From: Plazaster borealis
Taxonomy: Eukaryota > Echinodermata > Asteroidea > Forcipulatida > Labidiasteridae
Length of the DNA stretch: 64,000 bases
Assembly: GCA_021014325.1 (NCBI GenBank)
Contig: CM037473.1
Coordinates: 22,682,822-22,746,821, forward strand
Reading direction: 5' to 3'
A model generated the notes under the pieces. It ran no database searches and was not told the DNA's origin. It was given only the letters and a program-made list of their open reading frames with translations. Made by a program: the position numbers and the translations under genes. Shown here in pieces: positions 10,801 to 22,800 of this stretch (position 1 is its first letter; every line of letters begins with the position of its first letter).

Positions 10801-13800
10801 GTTTGATGAAACTGCTGCAGGTCGAGTCCAACCATCCATTGAGGAAAAGTGACATGAAAAGATATGCATTCCCTGTCGATGTTCTAAATGTAAGTATATC
10901 ATTTTCAACGCTGTATAACAAAGGGGACATTTTCAGAAAAGGTGCCAAGGACACAAACTCAACTCATTTGCATCAGGCCACTAACCTGTTACAGGCCTAG
11001 AAATAACCAAAGGCCACGCCTTGGTATCCCTTCAAAAGTTTCCCAAAGACCTAAGATTTACCAAAGGAAGTTCCCTAAGCCTTATCCTAACCCTAATATA
11101 ACCCTTGCCCTCTCAAAGACAAAATTCGAAAGTTTTCATTACAGACTGCTGCAGTGCTGAAGAATGGAGGTTTGCAGGGCTCATAATAACCACTAGACCA
11201 CTTGCCAAAGTCCAGTATTTTAGTGTTGGACCAGTAACCCCACAACCGAACAAATCCTGCAAACTACGAGTTTGTTTCCAAAACATGTGCTTTTAAAAAA
11301 TGTACTAATTAAATTTACACTGAAGCTTTTCAAATCTGAAAAGGAAACAAATATTAAAACAAATGTTAAAAATCAGAAGTACTTTTTCCATTTGTAATAA
11401 TAATATTTCTGGTCCACAGAAAGTTTTGAGTTACAAGACCTTTGGTCTGGTGGAGATTTGTTTTAAATTCAATCCCTGGTGTACAACTGTACATATGTAA
11501 ATACTGAATAAAAATGCTTAATTTGACTTTCTTTTTTAAATGTGAATATAGCACGTTGTACCGAAGCTCCTGTCTAAGAGGCAAGACATGACAAAGCTCA
11601 TTGTAAGATTTCAGGAATACTTGGAGTACGATGACGTCAGATTTCACGTACTCATCCAGATTAAACAACATGCCACCAATGTAAAGAAGGAGGAGGATAA
11701 AAAGGTAAGGGGATGAGACATGTTAGACTTTTATCTGAATTAAGACTTTTTAAGTCAGCCTGGTAAAGAAAATCAGCCGCTGTTTTTTCCACATAAAGAA
11801 ATCTAAACTCCAGGGGTTACCAAAAGGTGGAAATGCCATCATTTCAACATACCTCCTAAAATTTGGATCCTACATGTAGTATCAGACTTTTTTGTCAGCA
11901 ATGACTTTACCCCTGTTTGTTCTAACATGAACGTCACCATTTTCTGTTTTACTGTATCAGTGTAGTTGGGTCATATCTACATCTCTTAATAACATATCTT
12001 GTACATGAGAATCTCCATGCAAAAATACTTTATCTCCATTTTGTAACTAACATTGTATCTTGCACAAGAAAAGCTCCATTAATAAATGTTCTTTCTTGAC
12101 GCCATAGGTTTTGTGTACATCTGAGATACATTCAGTTCAAGTGGATACGCCATTTGTCACTTTCAAACTCATGTTGCGTACAGGGCGTACATGCTAATTT
12201 GGGGGATACAGCATGTTTATGTTAGTCAGTAACAACTGTGGTCTGAGTGGTGTCTATTTTTGGTTTCTTAAGGACCTCGTAACGTTTTGCACCAACACGT
12301 TCGCCCTTCTAGAAAAGCTGACCATGCCAACGTCTGAGGAGGACATCACTAACTTCCTCTGTAAACCTCCAGATGAAGAGGCAGATGTTAAAGTTACATC
12401 CCTCAAGGTACATAATACCCTCACGTCTTCTTAACAACCCTCCCCTACCCCTTCAGGAGGCATATTCAATCATTGTAGTACATGTACAACAATGTTCAAT
12501 ATTATGTACACTGCGATGTACATTTATATTTTTAGGCAAAAACTGAAGAAAGACACATTCATACTCCACTATGAGACTAGACAAACTAAAAACAATAGAC
12601 TGGGGACAGCTGAGCACCACTTAATCAATAAACAAATCAACGGAGCAATTTACAAATATTTAAGTGTAAATAATTATGTTTGTTTTGGCGGAATAGGTTA
12701 ATTGTAAGGTCTTAAATAATAGCTTTTGAGCCAGTACTAAGTTTGTTTGGACATAAGGGACTTTTTGTATTTAAGATGATTTCTTGATTCAAATCATTGA
12801 TAAATAATTGCTTAATTTCCATTATTATTTCAAGCAATCTCTTCTGCAAATAAACTAAAAACTTCCATGATTTGCTCTTTGTTCCAGGAGCATCGGAAAT
12901 TGTTCAGTGATTCTTGGCTTGTATTCCTGGGACTTCCTCTTCCGCCGTCTGTCTACAAGAAGACGTTGGTTATCCTCCATGATGCCGTCATGCCGCACAT
13001 GACCAACCCACTCTTGCTTACAGACTTCCTAACGTTCTCTTATAATATTGGTCAGATATTTATAATATTGACTCTTGTTGTTGTTTCTTATGTAACCCAC
13101 TCCTTCTCACATACTTCCTGACAATCTCCTTTAATATTGGTTAGATATTTATGATATTGTCTCTAGTCGTTTCTTATGTAACCCACTCCTGCTCACAGAC
13201 TTCCTAAAGTTCTCTTATAATATTGGTCAGATATTTATGACATTGTCTGTAGTTGTTTCTTATGTAACCCACTCCTTCTCACATACTTCCTGACAATCTC
13301 CTTTAATATTGGTCAGATATTTATGATATTGTCTCTAGTCGTTTCTTATGTAACCCACTCCTGCTCACAGACTTCCTAACGTTCTCCTTTAATATTGGTC
13401 AGATATTTATGATATTGTCTCTAGTCGTTTCTTATGTAACCCACTCCTGCTCACGGACTTCCTGACATTCTCCTATAATATTGGTCAGATATTTATGATA
13501 TTGTCTCTTTTTTGTTGTTTCTTATGTAACCAAAAAGATGATTGTTTTAAAGATCCATTTTTGTCATGAGTGCCAGGACAATGTTATTGTTGTGATCCTT
13601 TGATGGAGGATTGGTGCTGGTACAAAGTTTTTAATCAGTGACCTTTCAGATTGATACTAATAATTTGCTTTTGGATATTTACCAATCCTCTACTCGTGTC
13701 TTTGCAAAACATTTCCTGCAGACCGGGCCATTTTGTGTACACAAAGAGTGACCTTGTACATTCCAGGGCTTTTCCTGGCAGGCAAGACACTTCACACGTC

Positions 13801-16800
13801 ATAAGAGACATTTTACATTTTGTATCGAAATTCGCCGTATTTTAGACCGCGTGAGGGCGTATGTGTACCAATTTCACGTGATGAAAAACAAGTTAAACAA
13901 ACAGGGGTTTTTTTTCATTGTTTTTATTATGTTTATGTATGTCATCATTGATGCAAAAAAACTACATACAGGCAATTAAAATAAGATGAAACTGAAATTG
14001 TGATGCAAGACATTCCCTGATGAAAGCGCCCCCATGCGGTTAAAAATATGGTCAATTGCCACATAAAATCAAGAATTGTAAAAAAACAAAACTCAGCTGT
14101 TCAAGTTGTAAGACATAGCCTTTCTTCATATAAAAAGCCGATAAAAATCGTACAGTGCAATCTCAATAAGGTGTAAGATGTTAATGCTTTCCTCTATGTG
14201 TGATGTCTGTGCAAGGGGTCTGTATGTTGATAGGTGGCATTGCTGATCACGTATCATTTTCTCTACTTGACCTACAAGCAAATCCTCAAATCTTATCAGA
14301 AGAGTTTGTTTTGAATCTGTTTTTGTTTATTCTCTCCTGTTTTTCAGGAGGTGCAGTTAGTCTGTTGGCTCTAAATGGATTGTTTGTCCTCATCAGTCAG
14401 CACAATTTGTAAGTTTTAGTATCGTTGCAATTTCCCATGTTAACCTTCTGACATTTTCCATTGAGTTAACCAACCATTTAAAGCCATTCGATTAATTGGT
14501 TTGCGTATGGTGGCACAACTGTGTAAAAAACTACACTGTGTATGCATGATATAATATTGGACATTGGCACAACTTATCTATCTTATAAAACCACAGTGGG
14601 TGATGGTCAGACAGTGGGAAGGTACTATGATGAAATGAACATTTTCTGTTTCCATAAACTTTAAATTATAATTATTTGTATTTGTATGTGTGATCAAATC
14701 AGTGCCACAGATTGCCACAGCAGAAATTGACAAAGGTTGAGAATCTTATCTCTTCCAACAGTGGTCCAAAATTCCATTGCAATTGAGCACAGCTGGTGGC
14801 TTCTCCAGTTTACCACTCTCATTGAAGCACCTTGGGCAATGGCTGTACTCTCCACATAAGGATGTGTGTGCCTCAAAATGCCACTGTTGTGGCATAGTGA
14901 GGTATGGGTTGGTTTTCTCATGAACACACACTGATGCATATGTAGTAGGAGGACATTGCACATTGAAACCAGAAGCTAGGTATAGTAACCTTTAAACCAC
15001 CTGACTGTTTTTGTTGGTGTTTTTCCAATCTTGTATTCCTTTTTAGGGAATATCCGCAGTTCTACAAAAAGCTTTATGCGTTGTTCGAACCCAGCATCTT
15101 CCACGTGAAGTTCCGAGCTCGATTTTTTCACCTTGCAGATTTATTCCTTAGCTCAACGTAAGAATTTCTATTGTGACTCTATCAACAACCACTCTGTTTA
15201 ATTTAATGTTAAGTATGGCATAAATGTACGTGCTGATTTGTGTTGAAATTGTTTCTGTTATATATGGGTTTTTTTCTGTTGTAACATTTGCATTTTATGT
15301 TTTACACCATGTAACTGTGGTTAACATACAAATTTTTCCTTTTTAATATTTGCTTTGTATATTTTGCATTATATGTGCCCATGGTAAACCTTGCAAATTG
15401 GCTATTGTTATACTTGCATCAATTGTATATTTTGCTCAGTTGGTTAACTGTAAAAATTTGCTGTTGTTATATTTGTGCATTTATTGTATATTATGGATCA
15501 ATGCCCTTACCAAAATTACCAATTCAACTTTCCAATTGGAACCAATTGGAATTTTTCCAAAGTTGTGTATTGGCACAAACCAATTGGACTCAATTGGACT
15601 CAATTAGACTCAGTTGGATTCAGTATGAATTTTTTTCCAATTGAACCCAATTGCACTTTTTCCAACTGGACCCAATTGGTCTCAATTGGGAATCAAATTC
15701 CAACTAATTCCAATTCAATGTAATCAAGCGGACTGAGTCCAATTTGATTCCAATTGGAAATTTAGTATTCCAATATCCAAATTAATCCAATGCTTTACAA
15801 TTGGGTATCCAATTGAACTAACATGGACATTTTGGTAAGGGGAAATTAAGTTTTCAAGTTGCTTACCCTCACAATCATTGGTAAACAACAAGCAAAGTTA
15901 ATGCAGTGATCCAAGTCTTGCTCAGAAGTTACATGTTACTTCCCTGTGCTTCGCTCCAAGTATACACCTTTGGGGCTTTACTTTCTACCCATGGTGTGTA
16001 ATTTGAAAAAAATGTTGAAAATATTTTGTTTCAATTGAACTACCTTTTTATCACACATTTAAGTGTAAACTATTGTGCAGGAAATGCTGTTATACCTGCA
16101 ATGGTTTTGAAAAAAAGTTGAGTTCTATATTTGTGCAGAAACAAATTCCAACTAATTCCAACTCAATTAAATCAAACCAACTGACTCCAATTGGATTTCC
16201 AATTGGACTCAGTTGGTCTAAGATTTTATTCCAATTGGAAATTCAGTATTCCAATATAAACCAACTAACACCAACTCAATACCAACTCAATCCAATTCTT
16301 TCCAACTGGATATCCAATTGGAATTAATTAGTAAGTTTGGTAAGGGATGATTATGTACCCATGGTCATTGGTTAACTGTACAAATTTGCAGTTGTTATAT
16401 CTGCATCAATTGTATATTACTTACCTGTTGTAATTGCATACAAATTGGCTGTTGTATTTCTCATTGTGTATTTTACATTTTTAAACCAGTGGTAAGACTT
16501 CACAAACAGTTGTATCATACCATATCAATAACAATGTGGTAACAAGTTATAATTTTTATCAACACTAAATTTTCTCTAGGTATTTGCCAGCTTATTTGGT
16601 GGCTGCCTGCGCAAAGCGTCTTTCTCGTCTGGCCCTCACAGCACCCCCTACAGGTCTGATGCTGGTCATCCCGTTTGTCTGTAACCTACTTTTGAGACAC
16701 CGGAGCTGTCGGGTTTTGATTCAGCGAGCGGACGGTCCAACAGGTAAATTAAAACAAGCGCTAAACTAATGGTCCTTCCTTATGATTTTGTCATCCTATG

Positions 16801-18442
16801 TCCTGTAGCCAAGATAAAAGGTTATGTGTGCATGCAATCCTGTTGTGCATGGGACATAAAGTACAAGTAGTAAAGAGTCTGGGTGTGCAACCAATGACTG
16901 TGTTTTTCTCACAACAAATTGCCAACATTGAAGTAACCAGACTAAATGTGTCTGTTTTCAGGGGCTACGTGGGTTTAAATCCCAGTAATGACATTTGTAT
17001 CCCTGAGCAAGACACTTGGCCTTAATTGCTTCTCTTCACCCAGGAGTAAATGGGTACCAGGCCTGATATTTTCAGAGAGGCAACAAAAGCAATTGCCTTT
17101 GGTCATTGCCTTGATGCCCCCTCGAAATGTTCCTGAAGAAATTTACATTTCCCTCATTGAGGTGCCCTTAAACTTGAGGAAAAACTGCCTGGCTCTTACA
17201 AGCATGAAGTATCAGGTCTTGGGTACCTGTTGGGGCAGAGGAGATTGTTGTAACACAGGTTGCATATTCCCCAGGGAGTTGAGATAGCTTGAGGACCGAA
17301 GTTACTTGCCCTATGATCGGGGTGATATTATTTACACGCCTTGAGTGACAAAATTGGCGGACACTAGTGCAATATTCGCCAGTTGTCCATATCATAATGT
17401 CCAGTATTATATTGTATTAAATCCGATATTGAATTCTTACTTATCTTAGAACTTGCAGATGATCCCTACATAATGGATGAGACAGACCCAGCAAAGTGCC
17501 GGGCTTTAGACAGCTCTCTCTGGGAGTTAGAAACCCTCAAGTCACACTACAACCCTGGGGTTGCTACAGCCGCTGCCAAGATTGACAAGCCCTTCCCTAT
17601 AGTAGAATGGGAGATCTCAGAATATCTGGAGCTGTCTACCAATGAGGTAGGTTGCACCATTGCATTATATGTGAGGTAGAGAGAGGCGAAAGTTCAGGAC
17701 TTTTCTGAATTGTTTGTGTAACTTTTCCTTAAAGGGTCTGTATACGTTTGGTAATGACTCTGAAAATTAATGGCAATAAAAACTTACTTGGTAAGAAGTA
17801 CAGCAGCTTTGGATAGTATAATGCATTTTGTAAAACTTTTCCCTTGGAAGTACTGCAGTCATGGAAAAAGATATCCCCACAAATTTGAATCTGAGAAGCG
17901 TTACTGACAGTAACGTTTTTGTATGAACTGTATTTTCAGTTTGTATGTAATGAGTTATAGAAATTTACATTAGAAATAAAGGCCCTGTGCTGGTCACAAT
18001 TCCAGGACAGTATTATACAAGTGTCACCATTTAAGTTATCTATTTTCTTTTGCAATTATTTGTTTATATATTATCATGATTGGCTGACAAATATTTTCCA
18101 TGGCAGCAAGATATGTAATGTTATTTTGAAACTGTTCATCTGTTATGTATTGAAAACACTTTATTGTTTTCAATCAATTGGTTTTATAATTGTTGTGCAT
18201 TGTCTTTTGATACTGACCTTTGTTGTCCCTGCTTAATTTTGTGTAAAACTGTTTTCTGCTACCTCCACCAACAAATCTTCATGTTGTTGTTTCTTAGAAA
18301 TGTTTTTGAATGTTTGTTTTCTCATTAGATGATTGACTGGGTGGTGAAGAAGAAGATGAAAACAGCTCATATGGAATTTGAGCCACCAAAAGGACTTTTT
18401 GGCAGAAAAGATGACACTTCAGAATTCTTTGCATTCGACTAA
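7827..18442 (+). CDS. NOC4L: NOC4L, nucleolar complex protein 4 homolog (11 exons, complete)
   Basis: Exons: 7827-7988, 9596-9841, 10785-10889, 11552-11704, 12273-12407, 12888-13050, 14348-14408, 15047-15157, 16580-16743, 17450-17646, 18329-18442. All phases agree and give 536 residues, close to the roughly 516 of human NOC4L. The start ATG has a strong context (accaagATGG). NOC4 pairs with NOP14 in the small-subunit processome and supports 18S rRNA maturation and 40S export in the nucleolus. The CBF/Mak21-type domain is in the C-terminal half (about residues 310-460), seen as NIGGAVSLLALNGLFVLI, EYPQFYKKLYALFEPSIFHV, RARFFHLADLFLSS, LPAYLVAACAKRLSRLALTA and SSLWELETLKSHYNP. Exon 6 has an ordinary-to-weak donor (GTCAGA), and a tandem array that includes this boundary follows it. 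Confidence 0.96.
8682..9216. mobile_element. 535-bp TIR transposon with 8-bp target duplication
   Basis: Lies in NOC4L intron 1. The 8-bp direct repeat GAATAAGC at 8674-8681 and 9217-9224 flanks a unit whose ends are inverted copies, GGTCCTACTACTTGCCGTCA and beyond (about 28 bp). Both ends also carry repeated CGTCAACTCGC-type motifs just inside. The 8-bp duplication is the hAT-superfamily size. No transposase is encoded; a 63-codon minus-strand frame inside has no recognisable domain. Confidence 0.85.
9964..10321 (-). repeat. tRNA-derived SINE, body type A, antisense
   Basis: Lies in NOC4L intron 2. Read on the minus strand it starts with a tRNA-like head (TCAGGGCTGAGCGGTCAAG, then a B-box-like TTCGAGTCCC), shares the segment TCTGGTGTTTCTGATCAGCA with the copy at 57382, and ends in GCGCTATATAAGACCC followed by an ATT-rich tail. 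It is diverged. Confidence 0.8.
13007..13530 (+). repeat. 86-bp minisatellite spanning the NOC4L exon 6/intron 6 boundary
   Basis: Six copies: 13007-13095 (89 bp, whose first 44 bases are the end of exon 6), 13096-13181, 13182-13267, 13268-13353, 13354-13439 and 13440-about 13530. Each copy contains the exon-end sequence, the donor region ATTGGTCAGA (GGTTAGA in copy 2) and about 40 bases of intron ending TTCTTATGTAA. In the exon's frame copy 6 still encodes PLLLTDFLTFSYNI with only synonymous changes. Confidence 0.92.
15520..15840. repeat. CCAATTGG-rich degenerate array, block 1
   Basis: Lies in NOC4L intron 8. It is a dense, irregular run of the self-complementary motif CCAATTGG and variants (CAATTGGACT, CCAATTGAAC, CCAACTGGA) every 9-15 bases. 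The strict period is poor. It is flanked by a larger repeat theme (TGTTATATTTGTGCA, ATTGTATATT) that recurs at 15400-15500 and 16370-16470. Confidence 0.8.
16136..16335. repeat. CCAATTGG-rich degenerate array, block 2
   Basis: Same motif family as the block at 15520, about 300 bases downstream in the same intron. It contains AACAAATTCCAACTAATTCC, which block 1 also has near its end, so the two blocks derive from duplication of a longer segment. Confidence 0.78.
16945..17290 (+). repeat. tRNA-headed SINE, body type B, interrupted by a MITE
   Basis: Lies in NOC4L intron 9. It has a tRNA-like B-box (GGTTTAAATCCCAGTAATGA), then the body GAGCAAGACACTTGGCC, AATTGCTTCTCTTCACCCAG and GTAAATGGGTACC. 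At 17059 it is interrupted, and it resumes at 17228 with TGTTGGGGCAGAG and CCCAGGGAGTTGAG. A related fragment in antisense is at about 18755-18890, and a body fragment is at about 10590-10680. Confidence 0.75.
17059..17219. mobile_element. 161-bp MITE nested in a SINE, 8-bp target duplication
   Basis: TGGGTACC is present at 17051-17058 and again at 17220-17227. Between them lies a unit opening AGGCCTGATATTTTC and closing GAAGTATCAGGTCT, which are inverted copies. The same family is seen at about 795-945 and truncated at about 7072-7195. The 8-bp duplication suggests hAT-type mobilisation. Confidence 0.85.
17733..17930 (+). mobile_element. Truncated TTAA palindromic element
   Basis: Follows TTAA at 17729-17732 and reads AGGGTCTGTATACGTTTGG. 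It closely matches the left half of the element at 2142, including the AATCTGAGAAGCGTTACTGA core, then stops near the fold point. Lies in NOC4L intron 10. Confidence 0.7.
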
Positions 18443-19832
18443 AAGAAATTGTGCTGATATAGTTTGGGAAAAGACTGGACGTTTATATTGCACCAGTATC
18501 CACCAATATTTACACTCATCCTCACAGCGCATAAAAGTTATATTACCGGATCATATGGCTATTGTTACTTCATTCATTGTTTGAACCAAGAACCTTACTG
18601 AATTACTTATGGCGATCGACCGGAAGGGTCGTACTTCTGAGATGGCCTTCCACACAGTTCTGTCTAACTTGCAGTTCTTCATGTCCTGTCCAATTAAGCC
18701 TGTATCTTCTGATAGGAGTTTGATGTGATCCTTTCTAGGGGAACCTTCTAGCTTTCTTTCCATGTTTAGGAGGAACCGTATCTGCCCCATCAGGCTCCCA
18801 TTTACCCCTGGGTGAATAAAAGCAATTATGGTTGGGTGGCTCAATGACACAAGTGTCACGACTGGGATTCGAACCCAGGTTGCCCCTACAGAAAGATAAA
18901 TTTAGTTGGTTACTGGAATGGATATTTTGAAGCTTGATGCGAGAAAAGTTCAAACATTGGTTACAAGCACAGACTCTTCACTATAGTGTATTATAGAAGA
19001 CCATCAACATGATTTCGCCATGCTTGTCACGTGCCCTGTATGCAGTATCATATGAATATGCATACTCATCACTTCCGATAAGGTCTACCAGGCTATTTTC
19101 CCCTTTCCTTGGGTACATTGCTTTGAATGGTTGAAAAGCAAGATGACCGCAGCATTACAATGGTCAAGTGGCAGCAAGTATAAACTTACTGCATGGTCCT
19201 TCAAGACGGTTTTGAAAATGTCGAATGCTCATCAGCAAATTTGGGTGTTCTGGGGCACCGACAGGTTCCTGCTCCCAAAGCTTGTTGAATATTCATGATA
19301 GGAACAAACGTGTATTGGTCTGCTCTTCAAGCAAATGATGATAGTGCATGGAAGGATTTGATAATAAATTATATAAATGAATGGTTAATTTTTTTAAAGT
19401 TTTGTTTTGTTTAGTTTTTGTTCATTGTGTGGTCTGTCACCTTTCCCATTATGCCATAAAAATTTGGTTTGAAAAAATCTTTTGAGCAGAATGCTAACAA
19501 ATGAACAGAGTAGCAACATTGATTTTGCCCTGTAAGTTTGTTGTTAGAACTACTTGTGCTCGTTAATTAACGAATATTACACAATTTCGCAGAGTTATTT
19601 TTATCACTCAGAGGGCGCTATATTAAGCAAGCGTTATTTTGTTCCACTGTTCATACGCCGCCAACAGAGGGGGCGATACAAATTGCCACATTTATTTTAG
19701 ACGGATACCAAAAATCGGGTGGAGTTGTAACGTAAATTTGATGGATTAAAGAACATTGGGTGCCTGTTTTCAATTATAAGAAGCTCTTTGCAGCATAAAA
19801 TCTACGTCGTCGGCTCGTGATATCTTGCAAAA
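18443..19832. other. NOC4L-TXNDC17 intergenic region
   Basis: Holds the NOC4L 3' UTR (a possible AATAAA lies near 18815 inside the SINE), an antisense type-B SINE fragment at about 18755-18890 with the complement of a tRNA B-box (GGGATTCGAACCC), and the TXNDC17 promoter before 19833. Nothing else coding is evident. Confidence 0.6.
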
Positions 19833-22800
19833 ATGGTTGTGAAAGAGACGGTTCGAGGGCTGGATGAATGCAATGCTGCAATAGAGAAATACCAAGGGAA
19901 AGTCCCCCTGTTTGTTCTCTTTTCCGGTGACAAAGATGCTGCCGGGACGAGTTGGTGTCCCGATTGTGTTGACGGTGAGCAAACCCTAGTCATTTTTGTA
20001 GTGTATATCGTGTCACACTGACTGTGTAATGTAATTAACGGAATCGTTACGTAAGGGAAATAAAAGGGGCATTGATTTGAGAGAGAAAGAACATTAAACA
20101 TGTCATAATTTTGACTTGAATTTCATAACGATTAACGTATGAATATATTATGATGTACAAAACAAAATGGCTTGTATTCTGTAAATTAAATTCCAAGCAT
20201 GACAATCTGTTCTCAAAAATTTGACTTGATAATTAGTTTGACTATGAGTATGACTATGAAAATGACTTAATTATGACTTAAACTATTTCATAATTAATAT
20301 ATTGGCCCAAGTCTTAACTATGTGACTTGGTTGTACTACAATTGTAAGTCATTTATATAACTCATAAGTCATAATTATGATTTTTTTGTTCAATGTCCCT
20401 GTGTAGTAACAGAAGTGGCGCTTTTGTAGTCAAATCATGACCAATTATGAATTAGTTGGTTACCTGTGTACCTCCTGTCCAGTGATTAGGGTTACAGTCC
20501 TTGCTTTACTTATTTTAATTTAGTTATTTGTATTTTACATCAGTAACTGTCATTACTTAACTATTTAAGTAATGACAGGTACTGGTATAAATGCAAAACA
20601 CAAAACGTAAAATGCAACAACAGCCAATTATTGATATAGCCTATTTTTAGCTTTGTTTAGATCATCATCATCGCTGCGCCTCATTGGCCCGCTTTATTTT
20701 TCACTCCTGTCCTTTGTTTGGCTAAAAACATAATTTTAATATTAAAATAAAAAAAACCCGTATTTAATTCCAATCTATTACTTGGGCTATCCTTCCTCCA
20801 TGGGTATACCCAATTAGATTGGATTTCAATTGATTAGTTCCATATATTACTCCCTGCGCTGAGGTTGTTTGAGCAGTGTACTAGTACAGTTGTAGCAGTG
20901 GACTATAGTCCAACACTATTTGGCGACTACTCGGGACTACCTCAGCCTCGGGTTCCAGGGAGTAAGCTTTTCAGGGAGTGCATAAAGTTTGGCACTATTT
21001 ATGGGGCTAGGTTTAGGTACTCCTAGAAGTAGAACTATGTGGTTCGTTCCGCTATCGTTTCTTTGTGGAGAAGATAGCGGAACGATCCCTCATCATAGTT
21101 CTAGGAGTAAGGTTTAGTTAGATATGATACAGTTTTTGTACTGCTGTTACTTAGTGTTGTTGGTGGAGTGAAGAAGGCTCTTTGCTGTGAAAATCACACA
21201 CACAAGATTTGACAAATCATGATTTAATAACTCTGAGCATTAACAGAACTATGTACCTCGCAATTTTTTTCATCAGCTGAACCGGTTGTAATATCCTGCC
21301 TTGAATCAGCCCCAGAAGACACCGTCTTCATTTATTGCTCAGTTGGAGACCGGCAGTTGTAAGTTCATATTTATAATGCATATTGGAGAATTGTATTGCT
21401 ATAATTGTTAATTAATTCGTATTACAGATTTCTAGAACTAAGTTACTGATTTCTGCTCATTTGTTTTTATTTTTAAGTAGGCATACTAAATGTACACATG
21501 TAATTGTTCCCTACAAGGCAAGGAAAAAAGTGACCTGTGCCAAATCTTTACAATTTCCATTAAAAAAACTTGTTAAAAACCCTATAGATTAATAATGTCC
21601 TGATTTATTTATTTATACAAGATGTGATACTGCATCTTACACGTATGCTTTTTCAATTTTTTTTTATTCCATATATTTTTTCAACCAGAAAATAATTCTA
21701 GATCTTTGTTTTCTTACAGCTGGAAAAATTCTGAGAATGGCTTTCGGACAAACAACAGACTAAAGTTGACTTCAATACCCACACTACTCAAATGGGGATC
21801 GGTAAGTAAATTTGTACAGTTTAGTCTGGATTTAAAACCCTGCAGTTTGTACTGTACATCGATTGTACATACTGGCCAGCTCATTACGCCATAAGATCCT
21901 AAGCTGGACCATGCTGCATGTCCTAGAGGGGGTGTCAATCAACAGGGGTCAGTGACTCGGTTAGAAGGGGGCAGGACAAAACTAAATTGTAGATGAAACC
22001 AAGTTATTAAACTTAATTTATTAAACAAACAAATAGGCTTAAATTAACACAGGCAATACCTGGACATGTTAACAACACACTTAGATAAAATAAATCGTTG
22101 AAAAAAATGCAAAACAAACCCTCTTGACCTATGGGAAAAATTTGTCAGCATGTGCAGACAATGTACTACAGGGGCATTGCAACCAAACAGGTCCCTCGCT
22201 GCAGGGTTTTTAAATTGCAATGGATTGTAGAAAAATAACTGTTGGGAAGGCCATGGCTCATGTGTCAAGGCAGTAGGCACTAATTAGGTTTTGTGCTCAT
22301 AGTAAGCTGCTTGGACTTGCTTGGAGTTGAGCAAGATTTAGAGTACAGCTGCAATAACCAAATCAATAATAAGCAAGCATGGACCTACAATAAGTAGTAT
22401 ATTAATTTTAGATTTAAATCACAAAGAAATAAAAGCTTTTTATGAACCGGATAATGTGTTTCTAGAAAGAGTAAATGGTGTTTTTCTAAACATAACATTT
22501 CAGGCTCGCTGGAGCACATCTTTGCCAGTTGGAATGTATTCTTGAAAAAGATAAAATGTTATTTTTTTCCCAAAGGATACAGTACCTAGAGCTGTGATTT
22601 AACTATTGTGTATTTTTATTTAAGGGATTGTATACGTTTGGTAATTGGAACCCACTGTTTGTTTCAATCCTATATAGTTGTAGATATATACCATAAAACT
22701 AACCTGTGAAAATTTCAATTCAAAAGGTGGTAGTGTTTTTGAGATATTGCCAAAAATCTTGAGCGGTTATGCCACGCAGGAAGAATAATTGGAATACACA

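Noticed and set aside
11086..11105. Telomere-like CCCTAA repeat
   Set aside because: Only two imperfect units (CCTAACCCTAAT) occur, inside a NOC4L intron; chance is sufficient.
13007..13530. CRISPR-like array
   Set aside because: The units are contiguous, with no unique spacers, and match the adjacent exon; this is a minisatellite in an animal genome.
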